From NCBI RefSeq assembly GCF_019904175.1, contig NZ_CP061913.1:11222001-11286000 (forward strand): a DNA stretch of 64,000 bases. The letters run 5' to 3'. This DNA is from Dactylosporangium vinaceum (lineage in GTDB: Bacteria > Actinomycetota > Actinomycetes > Mycobacteriales > Micromonosporaceae). Below are positions 1-8,640 of the stretch, piece by piece; position 1 is the first letter of the stretch; each line of letters opens with the position of its first letter. Position numbers and translations under genes: made by a program. The notes under the pieces were generated by a model that saw only the letters and a program-made list of their open reading frames with translations, had not been told where the DNA came from and did no database searches.

Positions 1-486
1 GGCCCGATCGGCGTCGATGTGCCGATGGGTGTCGCGGATGCTGTCGGAGATCGCCTGCTCGGTGTTGCGGGCGCTGTCCATCGTGGCGTAGGCGAGGTCG
101 GCGGCCTGCCGGGACTGGCTGTGCAGGCCGGTCAGTTCTTCGAAGTCCCGCTGCTGCTGGGCCTGCCGCATCCGGGCGGCGATCTTGCGCTCCTGCTCCA
201 GGACCCGGGCCCGGAGCCGCTGCTGCTCGGCCTCCCACTGCACACCCAGCCGCCGCTGCAGGATGGCCCTCGTCTGCGCCTGGTTCGGCTTGGCCGGCTT
301 GGCCGGCCGCACCGGCTGCTGCTGCGGCACGTGCGGTGGCTGAATGGGCCGCGCCGGTGGCGCCTGACGATTGCGCGGCCGGCGTTTTCGCGGCCGGCTC
401 TTTTGCCGGATCTGGTTGCGGGCCAGGATCGGGCCGAAGATGATGGCGGCTCCGAGCAGCAGCATGACGAACGTGTTGAAGCTCAT
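1..486 (-). CDS. Membrane-anchored coiled-coil protein (3' part beyond window)
   Basis: The ATG at 486-484 overlaps the TGA of the upstream coiled-coil gene (ATGA), which fixes the start. The frame stays open to base 1, giving 162 codons with the C terminus outside the window. Residues about 5-22 form one hydrophobic segment (FVMLLLGAAIIFGPILA). A very basic stretch (RQKSRPRKRRPRNR) and a Pro/Gln-rich linker follow, and from about residue 70 a Gln/Glu/Arg-rich helix of coiled-coil type. This is seen in the sequence; I recognise no family. It probably encodes an N-terminally anchored cytoplasmic coiled-coil protein made together with its neighbour. Confidence 0.75.
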   Translation of the reverse strand, partial: MSFNTFVMLLLGAAIIFGPILARNQIRQKSRPRKRRPRNRQAPPARPIQPPHVPQQQPVRPAKPAKPNQAQTRAILQRRLGVQWEAEQQRLRARVLEQERKIAARMRQAQQQRDFEELTGLHSQSRQAADLAYATMDSARNTEQAISDSIRDTHRHIDADRA

Positions 487-1190
487 CGCGTCCGCAGCCC
501 CGCCAGGTTGCCGAGGAGGGCGGCCACCGGATCCTGCTGGTGTATCTGCATCGTGCTCAGCGTCCGGGCCAGCGACTCGGTGGTCACGGCCGCGATCTCG
601 GTGAACCGCGATCGGGAGCCCATGAGCCGGGTCGACTCGCGCAGCGCCGCGCGGATCTCCGCCTGCGCCGCCTCGGCGCTGCGCAGCCGCCGCCGCTGCT
701 GAGCAAACACCTGGTCATCGTGGTGCCGCTGCCGGGCGATCGCCGCGAGCCGCACCCGCAGGTCGGCGTCGACGCGCTGGATCTGCGCCGCGTAGTGCCG
801 GTCGATCTCGTGCCGGCGGATCGTGCCCTCCGACCGGATGGCCTGCATCGCGGTGTCGAAGTCGATCTCCAGCTGACGGAGGCTGACCGCGGCCTGGCGA
901 ATATCGGCTCGCTCGTCGGCCCGAATCCGTTCTCGTTCGACCCGGACCAAACGCTGCGAGTGCCGGTCGGCCACCCGTTCCTGCCCCTTTACCTGCGCCA
1001 TGTGCAGTTCGTGGGAATTGCGATCCCGGCGCGACTGAGCCTGCAGGCGCTGGGATTCGACACGGGCGGCCATGACCTTGGACACGAGGCGCGACAATCC
1101 GACGAGCGGGTGGATGATCCCGGCGAAATCGGCGACGGTCTCGGTGAATGACGGGCCGTCGCCTTCATATCGCACCAGCTCCGCTGCCAT
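483..1190 (-). CDS. Soluble coiled-coil protein of unknown function
   Basis: 235 residues, no signal peptide or membrane segment. After about 50 residues the protein is dominated by charged heptad-like helix (for example HSQRLVRVERERIRADERAD and FAQQRRRLRSAEAAQAEIRA), so an extended coiled coil is likely. Its TGA overlaps the ATG of the next gene, so the two are probably translated together and may form a complex with the membrane-anchored partner. Codon use is normal for the window. I do not recognise the family. Placement beside a sensor kinase gives no firm clue to function. Confidence 0.75.
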   Translation of the reverse strand: MAAELVRYEGDGPSFTETVADFAGIIHPLVGLSRLVSKVMAARVESQRLQAQSRRDRNSHELHMAQVKGQERVADRHSQRLVRVERERIRADERADIRQAAVSLRQLEIDFDTAMQAIRSEGTIRRHEIDRHYAAQIQRVDADLRVRLAAIARQRHHDDQVFAQQRRRLRSAEAAQAEIRAALRESTRLMGSRSRFTEIAAVTTESLARTLSTMQIHQQDPVAALLGNLAGLRTR

Positions 1191-1328
1191 GCCGAAGCCC
1201 CGCCCTGAGCGACGAACAAAGCGGTGCCGACGCTATCCGTGGCGCGGCCCGATCCGCTGCGGTCCATACGCCATTTCTCTACGGCCGTTCGGAGTACCAC
1301 GGGCGGGATTGATCGATTTGACCGGCGG

Positions 1329-3356
1329 CTAGACAGCGGCGGGGGCGGGGGCGAGCTTCGACTCGGCCGGTGGAAGGGTGAAGGTGAAGCGGGAGCCGCC
1401 GGCCGGGTTGTCGGTGACGCTGATGCTGCCGCCGTGGCGTTCGACTATTCGCTTGCAGATGGCCAGCCCCAGGCCCGTGCCCGCGTAGCCGCTGGAGCGG
1501 TGGGCCCGGTGGAAGTTGGTGAAGATGGCGTCGTGGTGGCCCGGGGGGATGCCTATGCCGTTGTCGGTCAACTCGACCCGCACCAGGGCGTCCTCGTCGA
1601 CGGTCGAGGAGATCGTGATCCTCGGGATCGTGCCCGGGGCTGTGTACTTCACCGCGTTGCCGATCAGATTGTCGAGGAGCTGGCGCAGGAGGACCGGGTC
1701 GGCTCTCACGTCGTCCAGGTGGCCCAGGGTGAACTCCGGGGTCGGGGTGCCGGCGGCGGCGGCCAGATCGGTGCGGGCGTTCGTCACCTCGTCGACCAGG
1801 TCGCGCAGTGCGACGTCGACCGGGGCTATCGCCGCGTTTCTGGCCGTGGTGTAGGCCAGCAGGTCGTTGATCAGGTGGCGCATTCTGGACGACGCTCTCG
1901 TGATTCTCGCCAGACTGTCGCCCGCGTCGCGAACCGCCGGGTCGTCCTTCGGCATGGTCTCCAGCGTGTCGGCCAGGTTCTCCGCCCAGCCGTCGATAGT
2001 CGTCAGGGGGTTGAGCAGGTCGTGGGCCACCACGCCGGCGAAGGAGGAGAGTTCGTCGCGGTGGCGGCGATCGGCGGTGACGTCGTGGAAGACGATTACC
2101 GCGCCGGCCTCGTCGGGCAGTGGGGTGGCGCTGATGCTCAGGATGCGGCCCTCGGGTATCCCGGCGTTGCGGACCAGCACCTCCTGGCCCCGGACCTCCT
2201 CGCCGGCCAGTGCCTGCGTGTGCGCCATCTCCTGCGGCGGCAGCGGAGAGCCGTCGGGCAGCGTGATGCCGTAGTAGTCGGGCCGGGCGACAGTGCCGTC
2301 GGCGCTCGTCACACCGCCGAGGAGGGACACCGCGGCCGGGTTGCGCATCGCCCAGGTGAGGTCTGGACGTACCACCGAAACGCCCTCGCTCATCGAGTTG
2401 ACGATTGTCGTCACCAGGCGGGCCTGAGCCTCCGCCTCGCGGGTCGCGGCGGCCAGGCGGTCCATGAGCTCGGTGCGCTCGTCCCGGCCCAGGGCGATCG
2501 AGAGGCCTACGACGGCGATCAGGCCGACGAACCCTTGGGCGAGGAGCGCGCGGACGGGGTGCGAGGGCACCGCGGCGAACGGGCCGTTGCCGTGCAGGGT
2601 GAACAGGACGGCGATCGCGCCCAGGCTCAGGTCGTGCAGGACCACGAACGTGGTGTGCAGGCGCAGCGCGGCCCAGACCGTGACCGTCAGCAGCGGGAAC
2701 GCGAGGGGCAGGTGGGAGACGCCGAAGCCGGCGCCGTAGGCGGTGAGGGAGCAGACGACGAGGGCCGCGTACTCGAACAGGCGCCCCGGTCGCGCGCGCT
2801 TCAAGGGCCAGCCGGTCGAGTGGTGGTACCCCAGCCGAAAACCGACGGCGCTGATGAGCAGGATGCTCACCACGTTGCGCAGCAGCCACACGGCCCCGTC
2901 GGACCACCGGTATTGGCCTGTCGTCAGCCAGACCGCGACCGGGCCGACAAGCGCGCCGGCCGCGGCCCCGGCGCAGGTGGCGACCAGCAGCCGCCACAGG
3001 TCGGCCGAGCGGGCCAGCAGCTCATCGCCGCCGGCGCCCCACAGGTGTGGGCACAGCCGCTCGAAGGTGCGCATGAACACGGCGGCCTGGACGAGGTTGG
3101 CGACCACGAACCAGAGGGCGAGGACGAGCGGCGCACCGGTGGCGACGTTGACGGCGACGGTGATCAGGGCGAGCGCGACCGGGTCGAGCCAGCGGATGCG
3201 GGCCTTGCGCTGGGTGGCGAACCACACGATGGAGACGCCCGCCGCCGGCCAGACCAGGCTCAGGCTGGAGCCCTCCATGATGGTCAGGCGGCCGGCGATG
3301 GTCGCCAGCAGATACAGGGCGGCCCAGACGGTGGTCCGCAGGAGTGAAGCGGTCAT
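1329..3356 (-). CDS. MASE1 membrane sensor histidine kinase with PAS domain
   Basis: 675 residues. Residues 1-290 are a multi-span hydrophobic region of MASE1 type (LSLVWPAAGVSIVWF near the N terminus). Residues about 310-430 look like a PAS domain (IVNSMSEGVSVVRPDLTWAMRNPAA). A HisKA domain has the phosphoacceptor His445 in FAGVVAHDLLNPL. The HATPase_c domain shows the N box (LLDNLIGNAVKYT, N567), the G1 box DNGIGIP (598-604) and the G2 box GTGLGLAICKRI. It should autophosphorylate and signal through a response regulator. The ATG overlaps the TGA of the upstream receiver gene, so the two are translationally coupled and likely partners. The signal sensed by MASE1 domains is generally unknown. 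Confidence 0.93.
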   Translation of the reverse strand: MTASLLRTTVWAALYLLATIAGRLTIMEGSSLSLVWPAAGVSIVWFATQRKARIRWLDPVALALITVAVNVATGAPLVLALWFVVANLVQAAVFMRTFERLCPHLWGAGGDELLARSADLWRLLVATCAGAAAGALVGPVAVWLTTGQYRWSDGAVWLLRNVVSILLISAVGFRLGYHHSTGWPLKRARPGRLFEYAALVVCSLTAYGAGFGVSHLPLAFPLLTVTVWAALRLHTTFVVLHDLSLGAIAVLFTLHGNGPFAAVPSHPVRALLAQGFVGLIAVVGLSIALGRDERTELMDRLAAATREAEAQARLVTTIVNSMSEGVSVVRPDLTWAMRNPAAVSLLGGVTSADGTVARPDYYGITLPDGSPLPPQEMAHTQALAGEEVRGQEVLVRNAGIPEGRILSISATPLPDEAGAVIVFHDVTADRRHRDELSSFAGVVAHDLLNPLTTIDGWAENLADTLETMPKDDPAVRDAGDSLARITRASSRMRHLINDLLAYTTARNAAIAPVDVALRDLVDEVTNARTDLAAAAGTPTPEFTLGHLDDVRADPVLLRQLLDNLIGNAVKYTAPGTIPRITISSTVDEDALVRVELTDNGIGIPPGHHDAIFTNFHRAHRSSGYAGTGLGLAICKRIVERHGGSISVTDNPAGGSRFTFTLPPAESKLAPAPAAV

Positions 3357-3718
3357 CCGGCGCCCTGCAGGGTCCGCTCCAGCCCGGCGCGCAGGGACTC
3401 GGCGGTGAAGGGCTTGCGGACGTACTCCGCGCCGGTCTCATGGGCCCGCGCCGCGACGGCACCGTCCCACAGCACGGTGAGGAACATCGCCGGCAGGTCG
3501 GCCCGGTGCGTGCGCAGGTGCCGCAGGAGCTCGATGCCGTCCATGCCGGGCAGGTCGACGTCGAGGATCGCGGCCTCGGGCAGCCCGTGCCGGGCCACGG
3601 CGGCCAGCGCGTCCGCACCGTTCTCGGCGGCGAGGACGTCGTGGCCGTCGGCCCGCAGCCGCTTCACGATCAGATCGCGGACGTCGGGCTCGTCGTCCAC
3701 CACGAGCAACCGGGCCAT
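3353..3718 (-). CDS. Single-domain response regulator (receiver only)
   Basis: 121 residues comprising one CheY-like receiver and no output domain. The acidic pocket is Asp8/Asp9, the phosphoacceptor is Asp53 (ILDVDLPGMDG), and Thr81 and Lys102 complete the switch residues. A strong GGGAGG ribosome site lies just upstream of the ATG. The gene ends in an ATGA overlap with the MASE1 histidine kinase, so it is probably the kinase's phosphorelay partner. Lacking a DNA-binding domain, it would act by protein interaction or as a phosphate relay or sink. The upstream terminator at 3727-3765 suggests it is partly insulated from the DUF2637 gene. Confidence 0.92.
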   Translation of the reverse strand: MARLLVVDDEPDVRDLIVKRLRADGHDVLAAENGADALAAVARHGLPEAAILDVDLPGMDGIELLRHLRTHRADLPAMFLTVLWDGAVAARAHETGAEYVRKPFTAESLRAGLERTLQGAG

Positions 3719-3726
3719 CGCTACCT

Positions 3727-3765
3727 CCCGCCTCTTCGCCGACCAATCGGCAGCGAAGAGGCGGG
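3727..3765 (-). terminator. Intrinsic-type terminator after DUF2637 gene
   Basis: Perfect 13-bp inverted repeat, CCCGCCTCTTCGC at 3727-3739 and GCGAAGAGGCGGG at 3753-3765, sitting 10 bases after the DUF2637 stop and ending just before the receiver's ribosome site. There is no clear U-run, as is common in actinomycete hairpin terminators. Confidence 0.65.
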
Positions 3766-3775
3766 GCTTACTGCT

Positions 3776-5143
3776 TTAGCCCTGGACGGGGAGAATGCCC
3801 TGCAGGTGGCGGCCGTTGGTCCGGCGGCCCGCGTCGACGTCGTTCTTCCAGGTGCGCACGTAGTTGGAGGCGGTCAGGCGCTCCACGTCGTCCAGATCGA
3901 GCAGGTCGCCGACCATCGTGGTCAGGGCGACGACGTCGCGACGGTCGTTCGGCGGGACGTTGTCGTGCAGGATCTGGTGCACCTGGTTGCGCAGGGACCC
4001 CTCGCGTATCACGGTCGGCGGGGTCAGCGTCGGCTCTTCGGCGATGTCCAGGACGTCGCCCGTCTCGTGGGTCACCGGCGCGGTCCGGGCCCGGCGCGGG
4101 CGCGGCGCGGCGGGCGTGGCCGGGAGGATGCCCTCCAGGTCGGCCCGCAGGCCGCCGAGCGGCGACGGCGCCGTGACCGGCTCCGGCTGGGGGACCTCGA
4201 CGGTCGCGGCGGCCCGGGCGACAGCCTCGCGGGCGGCCCGGCGCTGCTCCTCCTCCGGGGCCGGGCGGACGGCGGCCGCCGGTAGCGCCTGCTGCTCCTC
4301 GGTGTCCAGGACCGGGAGCGGCTCCGGCTCGGGCAGCGCCGGCGCGGGCGGGGGTGGGGGCGGCGGCGGGGTGTTGGTCATCGCGGCCAGCCGGGCGGGG
4401 GCCAGGTCGGCGGCGATGAGCGCGGTCAGGCCCTCGTAGTCGGCGCCGTCGGCCAGGCGGACCGCGATCTCGTCGAGGTCGTAGACGGCGACCGCGATGT
4501 CGGCGGTGCTCGGGTCGACGGCCGAACGGATCTTGCGGTGCAGGACCTTGGCGATCGCCGACGTGCGCTGCTCCTTGCGCTTCTCCGCCTTCGCCGCGGC
4601 GATCGACGAGTAGAGCCCCAGCGACGGGTCGGCCTTGGCCAGGTTCTTGGCCCGCAGCGTCAGCCACGGGTGGCGCAGCCAGTGCCCGACCACCTCGTAC
4701 GCGGGGGTGGTCGGCGGCAGGTCGCCCTTCGCCCGCAGCCGGTCGCGGCGCTGGTTCTCCGTGTGCATCAGCCACACCAGATAGCCCAGCGCCGACATGC
4801 CCGCGAAGAACCCGGCCATCAGCTTGTTGTCGTGCGCCATCCAGTTGAACGCGACGGCGAACGCGGCGATCGCGGCCGACAGGACCCGCGAGGCGGTGGC
4901 CTTCTCCCCCAGCCGGCGGCGCACGTCGGCGTTGGCGAGCACGACGATGCCGCCCAGCTCCAGCGCGCCGACCGCCGGGATCGCCCAGATCAGCGGGATG
5001 CCGAGCGCCTCGACCGCGCCGGAGACCTGCCCGGCCAGGGCGACGATCAGCACGACGAAGTAGAAGAGCTGACGCATGATCGAGGTCTGCCGGACCGTCT
5101 TGTGCAGATCAGCGTCGTACTCGTTGATGCCCGGCGTGCTCAC
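3776..5143 (-). CDS. DUF2637-family membrane protein
   Basis: 455 residues, GTG start. Residues about 20-125 hold four membrane segments in the pattern of the DUF2637 family (FYFVVLIVALAGQVSGAVEA; a helix beginning AIPAVGALELGGIVVLANAD; VLSAAIAAFAVAFNWMAH; FAGMSALGYLVWLMH). A cytoplasmic stretch follows, then a Pro-rich linker (PPPPPPPPAP) and a C-terminal helical region that may be winged-helix-like. DUF2637 proteins are common on actinobacterial plasmids and integrative elements, often beside partition or transfer genes, but no integrase or relaxase is visible here. The GTG overlaps the stop of the ribbon-helix-helix gene (GTGA), so the two are coupled. Function is unknown. Confidence 0.85.
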   Translation of the reverse strand: MSTPGINEYDADLHKTVRQTSIMRQLFYFVVLIVALAGQVSGAVEALGIPLIWAIPAVGALELGGIVVLANADVRRRLGEKATASRVLSAAIAAFAVAFNWMAHDNKLMAGFFAGMSALGYLVWLMHTENQRRDRLRAKGDLPPTTPAYEVVGHWLRHPWLTLRAKNLAKADPSLGLYSSIAAAKAEKRKEQRTSAIAKVLHRKIRSAVDPSTADIAVAVYDLDEIAVRLADGADYEGLTALIAADLAPARLAAMTNTPPPPPPPPAPALPEPEPLPVLDTEEQQALPAAAVRPAPEEEQRRAAREAVARAAATVEVPQPEPVTAPSPLGGLRADLEGILPATPAAPRPRRARTAPVTHETGDVLDIAEEPTLTPPTVIREGSLRNQVHQILHDNVPPNDRRDVVALTTMVGDLLDLDDVERLTASNYVRTWKNDVDAGRRTNGRHLQGILPVQG

Positions 5144-5337
5144 CGGCTTCTCCCGTCGTCGTCCGCGGGGAGCAAGGGATAGCCCCGAGCCGCTAGGAAC
5201 TCGGCCAGCGCGAGGTCCACGGAGCTCTGCACCGTGGTGTTGTGGTCGACCACGAACCGCTGCAGCGTCTGCTCGATCTCCACCCGCACCCGGGTGTTGA
5301 GCTGCACACGCTCGAACCGTGGCCGCTGCGGCGGCAT
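5140..5337 (-). CDS. Small ribbon-helix-helix type DNA-binding protein
   Basis: Using the ATG at 5337 gives 65 residues. The body (RVQLNTRVRVEIEQTLQRF, then SSVDLALAEFLAARGY) fits a CopG/ParD-like ribbon-helix-helix: a short beta strand, a helix, a turn with TTVQSSVD, and a second helix. A purine-rich AGGGCGG precedes the ATG. A longer upstream in-frame extension (to 5445) contains the GCTAGC operator-like boxes and so is more likely non-coding. The gene overlaps DUF2637 by 4 bp. It probably represses its own operon by binding the three GCTAGC boxes upstream. Confidence 0.75.
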   Translation of the reverse strand: MPPQRPRFERVQLNTRVRVEIEQTLQRFVVDHNTTVQSSVDLALAEFLAARGYPLLPADDDGRSR

Positions 5338-5374
5338 CGCCACCGCCCTGTCCGTAAGGTCCACATCCACTCCC

Positions 5375-5403
5375 GCTAGCCGATTGCTAGCGCGCACGCT
5401 AGC
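5375..5403 (-). promoter_or_regulatory. Tandem GCTAGC operator upstream of RHH gene
   Basis: Three identical palindromic hexamers GCTAGC start at 5375, 5386 and 5398, that is 11 and 12 bp apart, close to one helical turn. They lie 38-66 bp upstream of the RHH start. Tandem short palindromes at one-turn spacing are typical of operators bound cooperatively by ribbon-helix-helix dimers; that this RHH protein binds them is inferred. Confidence 0.6.
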
Positions 5404-5566
5404 AAAGCAACGGTCGATCTCTCGAATCCGACACGCCAAACACACGTTCGAATGCCGAAAGCCATTACGAACGTTGCGGTGCGGAGGTTCAGACTTACTT
5501 TAGGTAGTCATCCGGCCGCATTCTTGGCTCTGGGCGGCACCGGAACAGTTCGGTAATCTCACCGGC

Positions 5567-6574
5567 ATGCGGCGCCGGACACTCACGCTCCTGGTTGCGG
5601 CGCTCATGATCGTCGGCGGCCTGACGACTCCGGCGGCCGCCGCGCCGGGCGACCCGACGGGCGCGCCGAACGAGGGTACCGACCTCACGCTCGGTGAGAA
5701 GCTCGACGCCGCCAACACGGAGTGGCTGCAGGCCCAGGCCGTGCTCGACGCGTCGAAGAAGCGCCAGGCCGACCTGGCGCTGCAGATGGAGTCGATGCAG
5801 AAGGAGCTGGAGCCGGTCCGGGCCAGCGTGAACGTCATCGCGGCCGCGGCCTACCGCACCGGCGGTGACATCCGGCTCTCCGCGGCGCTCGTCAACAGCG
5901 ACTCCACCGAGCAGTTCATGGATCGCGTCCTGCTCGTGAGGATGGTCGCGCAGTACAGCGACAAGCAGATCGCCCGTCTGACGAAGCTGGAGAAGGATCT
6001 CGCGGCGGCCAAGAAGGCGGCCGACGAGGAGGTCGCCAAGCAGCAGGCGCAGGCCGCGATCCAGGCCAAGAAGAAGGCGGACGCCGAGGCCGCCCTGGCC
6101 AAGATGCGCGGCAAGGCCGACGGCTACGTCAACGTCAACTCACCGCTGGCCAACCCGGCCCCGCGCAACGCCGACGGCAGCTGGCCGGCCGAGAACTGCA
6201 TCATCGACGACCCGACCACGACGGGCTGCATCACGCCGCGAATGCTGCACGCCGCCCAGGAGGCGCGCAAGGCCGGCTTCACGCACTTCTACTCGTGCTT
6301 CCGCCCGTCCGGGCCGTATGAGCATCCGAAGGGCCGGGCCTGCGACTTCTCGGCCGCCGCGGACGGCTTCGGGGGCACCGCTACCGGCGCCGACAAGACC
6401 TACGGCACCAACCTGGCCGCCTACTTCGTGAAGAACGCGTCGGCGCTCGGGGTGCTCTACGTCATCTGGTTCCGGCAGGTCTGGACCCCCGCCGCCGGCT
6501 GGCACGCCTACAGCGGCGGCAACGGGGATCCGTCGAGCGACCACACGAACCACGTGCACCTGTCGGTGCTCTAG
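5567..6574 (+). CDS. Secreted coiled-coil protein with ARB-07466-like peptidase-fold domain
   Basis: 335 residues. Residues 1-25 are a Sec signal peptide (RRRTLTLLVAALMIVGG...AAAAPG). Residues about 40-190 form a long coiled coil rich in Lys/Ala/Gln. The C-terminal domain (about 205-335) carries HPKGRACDF and ends with DHTNHVHLSVL, the His/Asp/HxH metal-site pattern of the ARB-07466-like domain, which is related to D-Ala-D-Ala carboxypeptidases of the M15 type. The coiled coil resembles the N-terminal regions of secreted peptidoglycan hydrolases such as RipA-like proteins. It probably acts on or near the cell wall. A -10-like TAATCT lies 10 bp before the ATG, so the 5' UTR would be very short. 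The stop shares CTAG with ilvE on the other strand. Confidence 0.85.
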   Translation: MRRRTLTLLVAALMIVGGLTTPAAAAPGDPTGAPNEGTDLTLGEKLDAANTEWLQAQAVLDASKKRQADLALQMESMQKELEPVRASVNVIAAAAYRTGGDIRLSAALVNSDSTEQFMDRVLLVRMVAQYSDKQIARLTKLEKDLAAAKKAADEEVAKQQAQAAIQAKKKADAEAALAKMRGKADGYVNVNSPLANPAPRNADGSWPAENCIIDDPTTTGCITPRMLHAAQEARKAGFTHFYSCFRPSGPYEHPKGRACDFSAAADGFGGTATGADKTYGTNLAAYFVKNASALGVLYVIWFRQVWTPAAGWHAYSGGNGDPSSDHTNHVHLSVL

Positions 6575-7647
6575 GGCCGCCGGACCGACCAGCCGAAGGG
6601 GTCCTCGAGCCGGCCGCGCTGGATGCCGACGAGGGTGTCGCGGATCGAGGCGGTGACCGGGCCCTCCGCGGCGCCGGCGATCGTGAACTCGCCGTCGCGC
6701 GAGCGGGCCCGGCCGATCGCGGTGATCACGACGCCGGTACCGCAGGCGAAGGTCTCCCGCAGCGCCCCGCTCTCGGCGTCGGCCCGCCACTCGTCGACCG
6801 AGTAGGGCCGCTCCTCCACGGTCCAGCCGTTGTGCCGGGCCAGCCGGATCACCGAGTCGCGGGTCACGCCGGGCAGGATCGACCCGTTCAGCGGCGGGGT
6901 CACCAGATGGGAGTTCTCGTAGACGAAGAACAGGTTCATGCTCCCGGACTCCTCGATCCAGCGCTGCTCGACCGCGTCGAGGAACACCGTCTGGTCGCAG
7001 CCCGCGTCCTGGGCCTGGGCCTGCGCGCGCAGGCTCACCGCATAGTTGGCGGCCGCCTTCACGTGGCCCGTCCCGCCCGGCGCGGCCCGTGAGTAGTCTT
7101 GCGAGATCCAGACCGTGACCGGCTTCGCGCCACCGGAGAAGTAGGCGCCCGAGGGCGAGGCGATGACGGCGAAGAGGTACTCCGACGACGGCCGCACGCC
7201 CAGGAAGGGGTCCGTGGCGATCATGAACGGCCGGATGTAGAGGCTCTGCCCCTCGCCCGACGGCACCCAGTCCCGGTCGGCCTCGACAAGGGTCCAGACG
7301 GCCTTCAGGAACAGCTCCTCCGGCAGCGCCGGCATGGCCAGCCGCTCGGCTGTCGCGTTGAGCCGGCGGGCGTTGGCCTCGGGCCGGAAGAGCCCGATCT
7401 CGCCGCTGGGCAGGGCGTAGGCCTTCAGGCCCTCGAAGAGCTCCTGGCTGTAGTGCAGCGCGGCGGTGGCCGGGGAGAGCGAAAGCGGCCCGAACGGGAT
7501 CAGACGGGCATCGTGCCAGCCGTCCTCACCAAACTTGATCGTGATCATGTGGTCGGTGAAGACCCGGCCGAACCCGGGGTCGGCGAGCAGCGCGGCACGC
7601 TCCTCCGCCGGGCGGCGGCGCGCCGGGACGATGTCGAATTCGAGCAT
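6571..7647 (-). CDS. ilvE: Branched-chain amino acid aminotransferase
   Basis: 358 residues, normal for class IV PLP aminotransferases of the bacterial BCAT group. It catalyses the last step of Leu, Ile and Val synthesis (or the first step of degradation) with 2-oxoglutarate/glutamate. Recognisable segments: ALHYSQELFEGLKAY near residue 63, the PLP lysine Lys197 in GTGHVKAAANYA, and EESGSMNLFFV with the C-terminal ETFACGTGVV. The ATG at 7647 has only a GGCGGA immediately upstream, so the start is the best available rather than certain. It stands alone, convergent with the secreted protein, and the two stops share bases 6571-6574 (CTAG). Confidence 0.95.
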   Translation of the reverse strand: MLEFDIVPARRRPAEERAALLADPGFGRVFTDHMITIKFGEDGWHDARLIPFGPLSLSPATAALHYSQELFEGLKAYALPSGEIGLFRPEANARRLNATAERLAMPALPEELFLKAVWTLVEADRDWVPSGEGQSLYIRPFMIATDPFLGVRPSSEYLFAVIASPSGAYFSGGAKPVTVWISQDYSRAAPGGTGHVKAAANYAVSLRAQAQAQDAGCDQTVFLDAVEQRWIEESGSMNLFFVYENSHLVTPPLNGSILPGVTRDSVIRLARHNGWTVEERPYSVDEWRADAESGALRETFACGTGVVITAIGRARSRDGEFTIAGAAEGPVTASIRDTLVGIQRGRLEDPFGWSVRRP

Positions 7648-7715
7648 TCCGCCAATGTAGGCGGTACCTGAACGATCCCTAAGCTTTGTCCCGGGGACTG
7701 GTCGGTAACAACCAC

Positions 7716-8582
7716 CTAGAACAGATTGGCCGGCGGCGGCGGGGACGAGACGGCCGTCGCGTCGGTGACGGCCCTGGCCCCGGCCACGAGATCGGTGAGG
7801 TCGGCCCCGGCGACCAGGCGGGCCGGGAACGCGTCGCCGGCGCCGGCCCGCGCGAGGGGTGCCTGCGGGATGCGCCCCGGCTCGGCCGCGGCCACCAGGA
7901 TCACGTTGCCGAACCGGCGGCCGCGCAGGACCGAGGGCTCGGCGAGCAGGACGACCTCGCCGTAGACCCGGCGCAGGGTCGCGACCTGCCCGCGGGCGAA
8001 GGCCAGCCCGGCGCCGTCGGCCAGGTTGGCCACGTGGACGCCGCCGGGGCGCAGCAGGCGAGCGGTCGCGCCGGCGAACTCCAGGGACGTGAGGTGGGCC
8101 GGGACCCGGGCACCGCCGAACACGTCGACGATCACCAGGTCGAAGCGGGCCGCACCGTAGCCCTCGACGGCGGCGCGGGCGTCGACGGCGCGCACGCGGA
8201 TGTCGGCTCCTCGGGGTAGGGGGAGCTCTCGGCGTACGAAATCGATGAGGGCCTGATCCAGCTCCACGACGCGCTGGCTGGAGCCGGGGCGGGTCGCGGC
8301 GATGTACCGCGGCAGGGTCAGCGCCCCGCCGCCGAGGTGCAGCACCGACAGCGGCGTGCCGGCGGGGGCCATGGCGTCGATGACCGAGGCGATGCGGCGC
8401 ATGTACTCGAAATCCAGCTGACGTGGGTCGCCGAGGTCCAGTGCGGACTGCGGATATCCGTCCAGCAGCAGCGTCCACCGCCCGGGCCGGCCGTCGTCCG
8501 GGCACAGCTCGGCGACTCCCCCGTCGACCTGCTGAGCGATTCCTGTCGCCCGCCTCCGCCCACCCACGCCGCAATCTTGCAT
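7716..8582 (-). CDS. Spermidine synthase-like methyltransferase-fold protein
   Basis: 288 residues from the ATG at 8582, which has AGGA six bases upstream; a GTG three bases earlier is the alternative. The fold is the polyamine synthase/Rossmann type: VLHLGGGALTLPRY (glycine-rich loop), VVELDQALIDF (acidic end of strand 2), then DARAAV and FDLVIVDVFGG. The residues that bind putrescine in true SpeE are not obvious. Similar short SpeE-like proteins are common in actinomycetes, so the substrate is uncertain. Divergent from the lprG-like gene, with about 60 bp between them. Confidence 0.8.
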   Translation of the reverse strand: MQDCGVGGRRRATGIAQQVDGGVAELCPDDGRPGRWTLLLDGYPQSALDLGDPRQLDFEYMRRIASVIDAMAPAGTPLSVLHLGGGALTLPRYIAATRPGSSQRVVELDQALIDFVRRELPLPRGADIRVRAVDARAAVEGYGAARFDLVIVDVFGGARVPAHLTSLEFAGATARLLRPGGVHVANLADGAGLAFARGQVATLRRVYGEVVLLAEPSVLRGRRFGNVILVAAAEPGRIPQAPLARAGAGDAFPARLVAGADLTDLVAGARAVTDATAVSSPPPPANLF

Positions 8583-8640
8583 CACCGGTCCTGAGACAAC
8601 GCTCAGCGTGCGCCCGGTTTGTTATGCGCGCAGGTCTAGC

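Noticed and set aside
1224..3347. 707-codon plus-strand frame
   Set aside because: It is antisense to the MASE1 histidine kinase, whose domains are unmistakable; the plus translation is low complexity.
3776..5445. Integrated plasmid or conjugative element at the DUF2637/RHH genes
   Set aside because: No integrase, relaxase, FtsK-like transfer protein or attachment-site repeat lies nearby.
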